Positions 1-4,917 of a stretch of DNA of 41,183 nucleotides are shown here, piece by piece (position 1 is the stretch's first letter; the number at the start of each line of letters is the position of its first letter). Under the pieces are notes generated by a model. That model was not told the DNA's origin. It worked only from the letters and a program-made list of their open reading frames with translations, and ran no database searches. Position numbers and translations under genes: made by a program. The stretch is from a virus. The DNA lies in IMG/VR virus record IMGVR_UViG_3300030116_006853, positions 1 through 41,183 of that record, one strand, 5' to 3'.

Positions 1-10
1 TTACTTTCAG

Positions 11-180
11 TATACCACTATATGTAGTAGTTTATGTGTTATACCACCTATATTTAGTAGTTCAGTATTTATACTACTATATCTTGCGTAGTTCAAGAGA
101 TATACTACGGTAGTTCAATATTTAGACTACGGTAGTTCATATTTTATACAACGGTAGTCCGTCAGATATACTAAAACTAT
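11..180. repeat. Phased array of palindromic operator-like repeats
   Basis: Seven degenerate copies of a unit with left arm ATAYNAC and right arm GTAGTTCA begin at about 12, 41, 71, 102, 124, 146 and 168. The central copies contain a perfect dyad, ACTAC-G-GTAGT. The first three copies carry 5 to 10 extra AT-rich bases between the arms. Copy starts are 29, 30, 31, 22, 22 and 22 bp apart, close to three and then two helical turns, which suggests proteins bound on one DNA face. It could be an operator array or replication iterons. No gene lies inside it. Confidence 0.6.
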
Positions 181-226
181 AAGCATTAACTATATCTATT
201 AACAATAAGCATATAACAATAGAGAG

Positions 227-235
227 TGATAGAAT
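227..235 (+). promoter_or_regulatory. Possible extended -10 promoter for the first small gene
   Basis: TGA-TAGAAT lies 7 nt before the ATG at 243, with no Shine-Dalgarno sequence between them. The geometry resembles the leaderless promoters at 3354, 4903 and 14919. There is no convincing -35. Confidence 0.3.
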
Positions 236-242
236 ATAAAAG

Positions 243-341
243 ATGGAAATAACAGAACAGTTTTGTAAAAAGTGTGGTGATTTATTATTACCAAGCGATG
301 TTCTTATCATCTGCGATGCGTGTCTTTATGAAAAAGCGTAA
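243..341 (+). CDS. Zinc-ribbon microprotein, 32 aa
   Basis: A 32-codon frame starting ATG at 243. It encodes two Cys pairs, C8-x2-C11 and C24-x2-C27, the spacing of a minimal zinc ribbon, with a hydrophobic stretch between them. It overlaps the next frame by 14 bp and heads a run of four overlapping tiny genes. No ribosome binding site is visible, so a leaderless start is possible. Function is unknown; a small zinc-stabilised protein that binds nucleic acid or a host protein is only a guess. The two Cys pairs are the main reason to treat it as real. Confidence 0.5.
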   Translation: MEITEQFCKKCGDLLLPSDVLIICDACLYEKA

Positions 342-399
342 AACAGTAGATGACTACTTTGTAGAACAAATAGATTTGTATATGGAAGAAGAGGAATGA
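328..399 (+). CDS. Hypothetical 23-aa acidic peptide
   Basis: A 23-codon frame, ATG at 328, ending in a TGA that overlaps the next ATG (ATGA at 396-399). It has a basic N-terminus followed by an acidic tail ending EEEE. I do not recognise it. Support comes only from its place in a chain of overlapping frames (243, 328, 396, 482) that would be translationally coupled. It could be chance. Confidence 0.3.
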   Translation: MKKRKTVDDYFVEQIDLYMEEEE

Positions 400-482
400 G
401 AGATATATTTAGAATTTACGGTTTGACCGATGAAGATATTTTAGAAGACCTTAACGGGTTTGCTATCCAAGAAGAAGAATAA
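396..482 (+). CDS. Hypothetical 28-aa peptide
   Basis: A 28-codon frame from the ATG at 396, coupled by ATGA to the previous stop and by TAATG (480-484) to the next gene. The sequence is acidic, with a DEDILEDL stretch that could form a short amphipathic helix. The family is unknown. Its end overlap with the longer frame at 482 is the best argument that it is translated. Confidence 0.35.
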   Translation: MRDIFRIYGLTDEDILEDLNGFAIQEEE

Positions 483-667
483 TGTGGAAAAAGTTTCTTG
501 AGATAGAAGATAAAATTTTTTCTGCTCCATACAAGTGGCTAGTAAAAAAAGGCATTGTTGTAATGCTTGAAGTTTCTGAAAGAATCTACATGACTATGGA
601 AGATTTATACGAATCTAGATACGAAGAACCTTATCGTGGTAATCCAAATTTTCCCGGCGATGATTAA
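482..667 (+). CDS. Hypothetical protein, 61 aa
   Basis: Starts at the ATG that overlaps the preceding stop (TAATG). The N-terminal 35 residues are helical with a short hydrophobic run (KKGIVVMLEV), and the C-terminus is acidic and rich in Tyr, Pro and Asn. It has no clear transmembrane segment and no recognisable family. It is the last member of a four-gene coupled chain and ends just before a strong promoter at 671, so it closes the first transcription unit. Probably an early small phage protein; function unknown. Confidence 0.55.
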   Translation: MWKKFLEIEDKIFSAPYKWLVKKGIVVMLEVSERIYMTMEDLYESRYEEPYRGNPNFPGDD

Positions 668-670
668 TAC

Positions 671-699
671 TTGACAGAACAGCTTTGGTGTAATATAAT
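671..699 (+). promoter_or_regulatory. Consensus sigma70 promoter
   Basis: TTGACA (671-676) and TATAAT (694-699) are both perfect and separated by exactly 17 bp. The predicted start is near 706, and AAGGAGAGAGAG precedes the ATG at 732. This is the best promoter in the window and should drive the 732-2140 operon. Confidence 0.85.
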
Positions 700-731
700 C
701 GATTCATCGACAATTTAAGGAGAGAGAGATT

Positions 732-1442
732 ATGGACAATCCATACGATGATTCTAATCTTGTAGCTTTAGGCGATTCACTTAACTCAGTCGATACAAGT
801 AAAGACATTAGCAATGTAACAAAAATCATTGGTGTCGGATTATCTTGGAATGAATGGGTTGAGTGTGTTCAGTGGCTATCAGTTAGATTTACAAAAGGTG
901 ATGACGCACCGAGTGAGTGGCCAGAAACTTACATCAAAGCAATGTTTGCTGATTTACAATATTGGTCATTCGATGACATTCAAAAAGCATTAATTAAGTT
1001 ACACAGTGAGGGAAGGTCTTATGCACCAAACTCATCGCAGATTATTGGAATGTGTAACAAACTAGGATTTACACAAGTAATGAGCAAAGCTCAAGCAGAC
1101 AGAGCTGCTAAAGGTCAATACTCTGAATGTATTTCAGGAGCTAATCATGACTTTGTTGATTGGGGTTGGGAGTATGACGAGGTAGGTAATCCAATTTTTA
1201 CTGAATGGTGTTTAAATACGCCAAATGTAAATGTTCCACCTTGTTATGCAGAAAGAACAAAAGCAGAATCTACTCTTACTCAAACACAAATGAACATGAA
1301 GCCAGAGCCAATGACTAGAGAGAGATTTATCTGGACTATGAACAAGATGAATCTTGATAAAAAACAACAGGATGAACTGTTACAATATAGAAATAAGCTT
1401 CAATCAGAAAAAGACTTACCTAATTACAAGGAAGAAGAATGA
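732..1442 (+). CDS. Hypothetical protein, possibly helicase-loader-like
   Basis: A 236-residue protein behind a consensus promoter and a strong AAGGAG site. Residues 38-115 are helical, with a Trp-rich segment (SWNEWVECVQWLSVRF) followed by motifs of the type WPETYIKAMFADL and DDIQKALIKL. These resemble the N-terminal helical domain of small phage replisome-organiser or helicase-loader proteins (G40P gp39.5/DnaD-like), but the similarity is weak and from memory. The C-terminal third is polar and Met-rich. It overlaps the next gene by 4 bp (ATGA), so the two are probably co-translated. It could also be a terminase small subunit, since none is otherwise visible. I do not claim a firm function. 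Confidence 0.7.
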   Translation: MDNPYDDSNLVALGDSLNSVDTSKDISNVTKIIGVGLSWNEWVECVQWLSVRFTKGDDAPSEWPETYIKAMFADLQYWSFDDIQKALIKLHSEGRSYAPNSSQIIGMCNKLGFTQVMSKAQADRAAKGQYSECISGANHDFVDWGWEYDEVGNPIFTEWCLNTPNVNVPPCYAERTKAESTLTQTQMNMKPEPMTRERFIWTMNKMNLDKKQQDELLQYRNKLQSEKDLPNYKEEE

Positions 1443-2140
1443 GAGATAAATTTATACAAGATATTGCAGGCGATAAAATTGACGTCGTACAAGATGCAAT
1501 GAGTTTTTATATTAGTTTGAAAGCAAAAGATAATTCTGTACTTGTTTTAGATGAATTACAAAAAAATCTCTGGCGACTTCAACAACCTGACAAAATGTTT
1601 TCAGTTGAATTTAAAGATGATGACAATGTTTTTAATACATTAAATTTTGCAGAGTGGTTAGAAGCAAGTATTACAAACTGCATAATGAAAATTGATTCAT
1701 TAGAACTTGAAGACGACATGATTAAGAAAGATAAGTATAACGGTGAAGAGTTTACACAAAGCTTGATTGGTTTATATCAAAGCACAGGTATTAGAAAACT
1801 TACAGACTTTGATAAAAGAACTCACGGTTATTTTGCATTGTGGAATTATGATGATGAAAAAATGACAATGCAATATGCTATCAAAGAGATTATGACTGAG
1901 ATAGTAAGAACTGTAATGAAGTCAAATGACATCTTTGGAAGTGAGGAAGCTGTTCATGTTACAGTTGCAGATGTTTTTTATGTATTAGAAGATATTAGAG
2001 AAAGAATTACAAGTGCCAAACTTCCTCAAAAAAGAGATGAAGACTCAGAGTTAAGTGATGATGCCGCAGATTTGATATCTAAGGCAATGTTTGCTGATAA
2101 AGGTTATGTTTTATCAGTTCTTGACTATTTGATGGAATAA
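1439..2140 (+). CDS. Hypothetical acidic protein, 233 aa
   Basis: Begins in an ATGA overlap with the upstream gene and shares its promoter at 671. The protein is acidic and predicted mostly alpha-helical, with no Cys-rich motif, signal peptide or nucleotide-binding loop that I can see. Being paired with the 732 gene suggests a common process, perhaps replication or early takeover. Its 3' end contains the -35 of a promoter that starts the structured RNA at 2154. I do not recognise the family. Confidence 0.7.
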   Translation: MRDKFIQDIAGDKIDVVQDAMSFYISLKAKDNSVLVLDELQKNLWRLQQPDKMFSVEFKDDDNVFNTLNFAEWLEASITNCIMKIDSLELEDDMIKKDKYNGEEFTQSLIGLYQSTGIRKLTDFDKRTHGYFALWNYDDEKMTMQYAIKEIMTEIVRTVMKSNDIFGSEEAVHVTVADVFYVLEDIRERITSAKLPQKRDEDSELSDDAADLISKAMFADKGYVLSVLDYLME

Positions 2141-2148
2141 GGTATTAT
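2121..2148 (+). promoter_or_regulatory. Promoter directly in front of structured RNA
   Basis: TTGACT (2121-2126) and TATTAT (2143-2148) are separated by 16 bp. The expected transcription start, about 2154-2156, coincides with the first base of the closing stem of the RNA element, so that RNA would begin with its own P1 strand. It overlaps the end of the preceding gene. Confidence 0.55.
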
Positions 2149-2153
2149 ATTAC

Positions 2154-2235
2154 GGTAGTAGGTAATTAGGTATTACTCGGGTTAGTAAACTCAACCCTGT
2201 AAGCAGACTCGATGGGAGCGAAACCCTCTACTACC
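2154..2235 (+). ncRNA. Multi-branched structured RNA leader
   Basis: An 8-bp closing stem pairs 2154-2161 with 2228-2235 (GGTAGTAG/CTACTACC). Inside it are hairpin 2162-2166/2172-2176 (GTAAT/ATTAC), hairpin 2179-2183/2193-2197 (GGGTT/AACCC), and a third near 2214-2226 (GGG...CCC around AGCGAAA) or alternatively CTC/GAG at 2208-2218. It sits between a promoter and the Shine-Dalgarno sequence (AGGAG, 2246-2250) of the 57-aa gene, so it looks like a 5'-leader regulatory RNA. I could not match it to the glutamine, SAM, preQ1, THF or cobalamin riboswitch cores. The class is unknown. Confidence 0.55.
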
Positions 2236-2255
2236 ACAAGACGATAGGAGAATAT

Positions 2256-2429
2256 ATGAAATTACATAAATGGAACATACAGTTCTTAGGTCAAAGACAA
2301 TATCTTGCTCCAGACTTGGATACTGCAAGAAAAATGGCCACTGAAGATATTAAATTTGCACCACCACAAATGGGACTATCTATAAATGGTCATATGGACT
2401 TAGGTCCAGTAGTTGTTGAGGAGGAATAA
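2256..2429 (+). CDS. Hypothetical protein, 57 aa
   Basis: ATG at 2256 with AGGAG five bases upstream; the stop overlaps the next start (TAATG at 2427-2431). The N-terminal sequence (HKWNIQFLGQRQYLAPDLDTARKMA) looks like one small alpha/beta fold: a strand, a turn and a helix. The C-terminus ends in EEE. It has no recognised family. It is the first gene after the structured RNA at 2154-2235, so that RNA probably controls its expression and that of the genes coupled to it down to 3208. Confidence 0.6.
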   Translation: MKLHKWNIQFLGQRQYLAPDLDTARKMATEDIKFAPPQMGLSINGHMDLGPVVVEEE

Positions 2430-2695
2430 TGGTTGATGCAAGAGTAATTAAAGTTACATTTGCTATTACTGGTGAAATAGAGATTCGTGATTTTGGTGAT
2501 GATTATATTACTTTTAGAAACGATGGTGAAATGAAAAGATTTGATGAGAAGCATGCCAAATCTATTATTGAAAGAAATATAAAAGAAAAAGGCCTTGATG
2601 CTTATGAGCATAGAATTCAAACTAAATCTAGATTTATGAGAGAAGATGAGTTTCCTCAACCAGTAGAAAGTGGAGCTGATGAACCGCCATTTTAA
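2429..2695 (+). CDS. Hypothetical protein, 88 aa
   Basis: Starts in a TAATG overlap with the 57-aa gene. The N-terminal 30 residues alternate hydrophobic and polar residues as in beta strands (RVIKVTFAITGEIEIRDFGDDYITF), followed by a charged helix and an acidic tail. I do not recognise a domain. It is the second gene of a compact four-gene unit and overlaps the following frame at its 3' end. Likely an early regulatory or host-interaction protein, by position only. Confidence 0.6.
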   Translation: MVDARVIKVTFAITGEIEIRDFGDDYITFRNDGEMKRFDEKHAKSIIERNIKEKGLDAYEHRIQTKSRFMREDEFPQPVESGADEPPF

Positions 2696-2924
2696 TAAAT
2701 GGACTTTTTTCAAAAAGAAAAAAAGACGTAACAAAGATTTAGAGGAACTTATTGAGCAACTTCAAGAAAAAAAACGAAACATGAGAAGGTTAAAGAAAGC
2801 TTTTGATGAACTCAATGAGATGGACAATAGACTTGTTATGAGCTTGGACTTTAGAGAAGATATAATGAGATTTGACGACAAAGATTTAGATAATCTTATA
2901 GAACAACTATTAGAAGAGGAATAA
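2679..2924 (+). CDS. Hypothetical coiled-coil protein, 81 aa
   Basis: I place the start at the ATG at 2679, overlapping the previous gene by 17 bp; a GTG at 2670 in the same frame is an alternative. A basic N-terminus (KKKKRRNK) is followed by a long charged helix (DLEELIEQLQEKKRNMRRLKKAFDEL) with heptad-like Leu spacing, so a dimeric coiled coil is likely. The tail is acidic. Its stop overlaps the next ATG. The basic patch plus coiled coil would suit a small DNA- or RNA-binding protein, but there is no diagnostic motif. Confidence 0.55.
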   Translation: MNRHFNKWTFFKKKKRRNKDLEELIEQLQEKKRNMRRLKKAFDELNEMDNRLVMSLDFREDIMRFDDKDLDNLIEQLLEEE

Positions 2925-3208
2925 TGGATTTTGAATTTAAAGTTTTAGATGGTTCTTGGAACAAAAGCGACCAGCCAACTAAAGCAGAACTTATTCTTAT
3001 GAAGCTTTATGAATTAGAAAGTTTAATATTTATAAATAAACTAAGTGAGCCATCAAAACTTAAACATCCAAACGAACATGCTCAATGGTTAAACCAACAA
3101 GGTGCACTTGAAGAAACCTACAGAATATTTTTAATCAACTTAGATAATAATGACATTGTACTTGAAGAAATAATTGAAGACATTGTCAGTTTCGATTCAG
3201 ACATTTAA
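2924..3208 (+). CDS. Hypothetical protein, 94 aa
   Basis: ATG at 2924 overlaps the preceding stop. The protein is acidic, with a helical centre (KAELILMKLYELESLIFINKL) and an Asp/Glu-rich C-terminus. I recognise no motif. It is the last coding gene before the second structured RNA (3214-3338), which could be the processed 3' end of this operon transcript. Confidence 0.6.
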   Translation: MDFEFKVLDGSWNKSDQPTKAELILMKLYELESLIFINKLSEPSKLKHPNEHAQWLNQQGALEETYRIFLINLDNNDIVLEEIIEDIVSFDSDI

Positions 3209-3213
3209 AACGT

Positions 3214-3338
3214 AGCTTGGGCAACCAAGTTATAGGGACGATACGAGAGGGTATAATACATAGTATGTCGGTTGTGATTGAGGCAACTCATTCACGCTCA
3301 CCGATACCCTCCCATCGTCGACTCTCTTCGGAGAGTCG
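3214..3338 (+). ncRNA. Structured RNA with two GNRA and one UUCG tetraloop
   Basis: Three modules can be paired by eye. (1) 3214-3220/3225-3231, 7 bp capped by GCAA. (2) A long arm: 3237-3242/3314-3319 (GACGAT/ATCGTC), 3247-3254/3304-3311 (GAGGGTAT/ATACCCTC), then a junction with a small hairpin 3256-3259/3263-3266 and stem 3269-3272/3300-3303 (CGGT/ACCG) that continues into 3274-3282/3287-3295 with one T-T mismatch, capped by GCAA. (3) 3319-3326/3331-3338, 8 bp capped by TTCG. There is no T-run after the last hairpin, so it is not a standard terminator. The class is unknown. Confidence 0.6.
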
Positions 3339-3353
3339 TATCTAAAATCAGTT

Positions 3354-3362
3354 TGGTATAAT
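3354..3362 (+). promoter_or_regulatory. Extended -10 promoter, leaderless start
   Basis: TGG-TATAAT (TATAAT at 3357-3362) ends 6 nt before the ATG at 3369. The transcript would start at or next to the A of the start codon, and no Shine-Dalgarno sequence is present. No -35 is seen, as expected for an extended -10. Confidence 0.65.
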
Positions 3363-3368
3363 TAATTT

Positions 3369-3713
3369 ATGAACTTACAAATAAAATCATCAAGGTCTGT
3401 ATTAGTTACAGATAGTGCAGTAAAAAAACTTTTAGAACTTAAAGAAGTAGAAGGTGAAGAAAGTTTTTTAAGAATGGCAGTAAAGCCGGGTGGCTGTTCT
3501 GGATTATCTTATGAAATGTTTTTTGATACAGATAAGTTTGATAATGACATATTCGAATCTTTTGAAGGTGTGGAGATTGGAATAGATTCTCAAAGTTTGC
3601 CACACATAAAAGGTTCTACACTAGATTACAAAGAAGGCCTTATGGATTCTGGTTTCTCAATCGATAATCCAAACGCAACAAGAACTTGTGGATGTGGAGA
3701 CAGTTTTAGCTAA
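3369..3713 (+). CDS. A-type iron-sulfur carrier (IscA/ErpA/SufA-like)
   Basis: A 114-residue protein with the full A-type carrier signature: Cys43 in KPGGCSGLSY, and Cys107 and Cys109 in the C-terminal TCGCGDSFS. These three Cys bind a [2Fe-2S] or [4Fe-4S] cluster and pass it to apoproteins in the cytoplasm. The length matches cellular ErpA/IscA (about 105-120). It has its own promoter and probably a leaderless start, and stands alone without other Isc/Suf genes, so it must rely on the host scaffold. A possible client encoded in the window is the ferredoxin at 21603. A-type carriers are known auxiliary genes of marine phages; which one it descends from cannot be told here. Confidence 0.9.
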   Translation: MNLQIKSSRSVLVTDSAVKKLLELKEVEGEESFLRMAVKPGGCSGLSYEMFFDTDKFDNDIFESFEGVEIGIDSQSLPHIKGSTLDYKEGLMDSGFSIDNPNATRTCGCGDSFS

Positions 3714-3731
3714 AATTTTTTTATATAAGAT

Positions 3732-3760
3732 TTGACAAATAAATATGTCTGTGATATGGT
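3732..3760 (+). promoter_or_regulatory. Promoter with extended -10
   Basis: TTGACA (3732-3737), a 17-bp spacer ending in TGA, then TATGGT (3755-3760). AAAAAAAGGAATAATA precedes the ATG at 3791. The TTTGACAAATAAA core is repeated at the promoter at 4019. Confidence 0.65.
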
Positions 3761-3790
3761 GATAAAGTACAACCAAAAAAAGGAATAATA

Positions 3791-4006
3791 ATGGAAAATG
3801 AAAATACAATAGAAGAAGTAATAGACCATGGGATTTATCAATTTGAAGATACTGACCCAAAAAGGGCAATGTCTGAGTTATCAGTGGACTTTACTTTTAT
3901 TGCTTCTACTGAATTAGAAGAGGCAGTAAAGATTGTGGAAGATGCACTTAAAGATAGTGGACTTACATACACTATTGATATGTGGACTACTCCACAAGAA
4001 GATTAA
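3791..4006 (+). CDS. Hypothetical protein, 71 aa
   Basis: ATG at 3791 behind AAAGGAATAATA and its own promoter. The protein is acidic. Residues 32-60 read as strand, helix, strand (VDFTFIASTELEEAVKIVEDALKDSGLTYTIDMW), a ferredoxin-like alpha/beta pattern common in small phage proteins. There are no Cys, so the fold name does not imply a cluster. It is monocistronic, with another promoter directly downstream. Function unknown. Confidence 0.6.
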   Translation: MENENTIEEVIDHGIYQFEDTDPKRAMSELSVDFTFIASTELEEAVKIVEDALKDSGLTYTIDMWTTPQED

Positions 4007-4018
4007 GTATAAACTTAT

Positions 4019-4047
4019 TTGACAAATAAAATTAGTTGTGGTATACT
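4019..4047 (+). promoter_or_regulatory. Promoter with extended -10
   Basis: TTGACA (4019-4024), a 17-bp spacer ending in TGG, then TATACT (4042-4047). AAGGAAAAATA precedes the GTG start at 4099, leaving a leader of about 45 nt. Confidence 0.7.
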
Positions 4048-4098
4048 TAATTATAACTATTAAGAAAGTCTTAGTAGTTCTGACCGGAAGGAAAAATA

Positions 4099-4512
4099 GT
4101 GAAAAGAAAACCAAAAATATATAAGAATCAATATCAAGTAAAGATAATTGAACATAAGATTGTGACAGTGGAAGCTGATTCAGAACAAGATGTAATAGAT
4201 TATTTTACACCAAACAATGGTCTTTATCCAAGAATTAGAACTACAGTTCGAAATTCTATGGGAGACATTATTGGTAACAGGCTTGTAAAGAAATCAGCAA
4301 AAGTGATTTCAAAAAAGCTAACTCAAGGTGAAGCTGATAAAAGAGCTAAAGCTAAAGAGACTAGACTTAGAGGTCAAATAGTTTGTCAATCTTGTGAAGA
4401 ACCTAGAACAGCTCATAAATATTATGGAGAGTATTGGAGCCGTCCTTGTCCTGATTGGAAAGGCGAGTATGTAGCAAAGTACACTCTAGACGAGTGGTTA
4501 GCTAAAGCTTAA
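4099..4512 (+). CDS. Hypothetical zinc-binding protein, 137 aa
   Basis: Start is GTG at 4099 with AAGGA nearby. The N-terminal 60 residues look like a small alpha/beta domain (YQVKIIEHKIVTVEADSEQDVIDYF). A basic linker (residues 62-92) leads to a C-terminal knuckle with Cys96-x2-Cys99, His106 and Cys117 in SRPCPDW, a plausible Zn site. The basic linker plus knuckle suggests nucleic acid binding. It has its own promoter, and a hairpin followed by TTTT (4518-4564) ends the transcript. No named family is recognised. Confidence 0.65.
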   Translation: MKRKPKIYKNQYQVKIIEHKIVTVEADSEQDVIDYFTPNNGLYPRIRTTVRNSMGDIIGNRLVKKSAKVISKKLTQGEADKRAKAKETRLRGQIVCQSCEEPRTAHKYYGEYWSRPCPDWKGEYVAKYTLDEWLAKA

Positions 4513-4517
4513 AACAT

Positions 4518-4564
4518 TTAAGACTATCAACAAGGCCCCCTGCTGAGTTGGTAGTCTTAATTTT
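4518..4564 (+). terminator. Long hairpin terminator upstream of the tRNA-like RNA
   Basis: A 14-bp stem (4518-4531 with 4547-4560, one G-T pair), a 15-nt loop containing GGCCCCC, then TTTT. It ends the 4099 gene. The GCCCC in the loop is complementary to the first bases (GGGGC) of the next RNA, so the two could interact. The TGG-TAGTCT at 4549-4557 ends 7 nt before 4565 and might be a weak extended -10 for that RNA. Confidence 0.55.
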
Positions 4565-4643
4565 GGGGCTGAGTGGTTAGACTTTATTTTTATCCGGCGA
4601 TTTAAATAAAGTAACGAGGGTTCGACTCCCTCCAGCTCCACCA
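4565..4643 (+). ncRNA. Anticodon-less tRNA-like RNA with tmRNA-type acceptor domain
   Basis: A 79-nt element. Acceptor stem: 4565-4571 pairs with 4633-4639 over 7 bp, with G-U at the third pair (G4567/T4637), the alanine identity element. Discriminator is A, followed by an encoded CCA. T-arm: 4616-4620/4628-4632 with a perfect TTCGACT loop. There is no D-stem, only GTGGTTAGAC, similar to the tmRNA D-loop (GGATTCGAC). The anticodon arm is replaced by a 9-bp stem 4581-4589/4604-4612, then a short stem 4592-4594/4599-4601 capped by CGGC, with no anticodon. The ends GGGGCTGA...CCAGCTCCACCA match typical tmRNA ends, but there is no mRNA-like tag region. Confidence 0.7.
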
Positions 4644-4680
4644 ATAGTTAGCAAGAGTATAAGCTAACGGAAGGATAGAT

Positions 4681-4824
4681 ATGCGATTTGAATTAATGTC
4701 GGAATATCTTTATCTAATACACAATCATTGGATTGATACAGGAAGTCCAACTGATGATGAAATCGATATTGCTGAAGATTACTATATAATTCTAAAAAAC
4801 TTTATCTTCAGAAATATAGCGTAA
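4681..4824 (+). CDS. Hypothetical protein, 47 aa
   Basis: ATG at 4681 preceded by GGAAGGATAGAT. It lies between the tRNA-like RNA and a strong terminator. It is rich in Tyr, Ile and Asp, probably two helices, with no motif. A hairpin GTTAGC/GCTAAC (4648-4669) lies just upstream and may separate it from the RNA after processing. It is too small for a usual terminase small subunit. Confidence 0.5.
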   Translation: MRFELMSEYLYLIHNHWIDTGSPTDDEIDIAEDYYIILKNFIFRNIA

Positions 4825-4828
4825 TTTT

Positions 4829-4860
4829 AAAACCCTCAGGCCACATCTGAGGGTTTTAAC
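4829..4860. terminator. Bidirectional rho-independent terminator
   Basis: An 11-bp stem, AAAACCCTCAG (4829-4839) with CTGAGGGTTTT (4847-4857), and a 7-nt loop. It is flanked by TTTT on one side and AAAA on the other. It separates the small-gene region from the head genes. Confidence 0.8.
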
Positions 4861-4902
4861 GTATAAAAGAGAGAGAGTCTCTTTATATACTTAATATTTT
4901 AC

Positions 4903-4911
4903 TGCTATTCT
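4903..4911 (+). promoter_or_regulatory. Extended -10 promoter, leaderless terminase start
   Basis: TGC-TATTCT ends 6 nt before the ATG at 4918, the same geometry as at 3354 and 14919. There is no Shine-Dalgarno sequence in front of the ATG. An alternative -10, TATACT, is at 4886-4891. Confidence 0.5.
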
Positions 4912-4917
4912 AATAAT

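Noticed and set aside
11-180. CRISPR array
   Set aside because: Units are only 15-25 bp, degenerate and dyad-symmetric with uneven spacing and no unique spacers of constant length; operator or iteron repeats fit better.
2154-2235. Known riboswitch (glutamine, SAM, preQ1, THF or cobalamin class) or hammerhead/twister ribozyme
   Set aside because: None of the conserved core strings I know for these classes is present; only short chance matches such as GCGAAAC.
2390-2734. Open frame of 114 codons on the minus strand
   Set aside because: It is the antisense shadow of the coupled genes at 2256-2924, is rich in Phe/Ser/Tyr and has no ribosome site.
4616-4643. Phage attachment site copied from a host tRNA 3' end
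   Set aside because: The matching 5' acceptor strand and a complete alternative fold are present, and no integrase gene is seen; an attP would normally carry only the 3' part. Not fully excluded.
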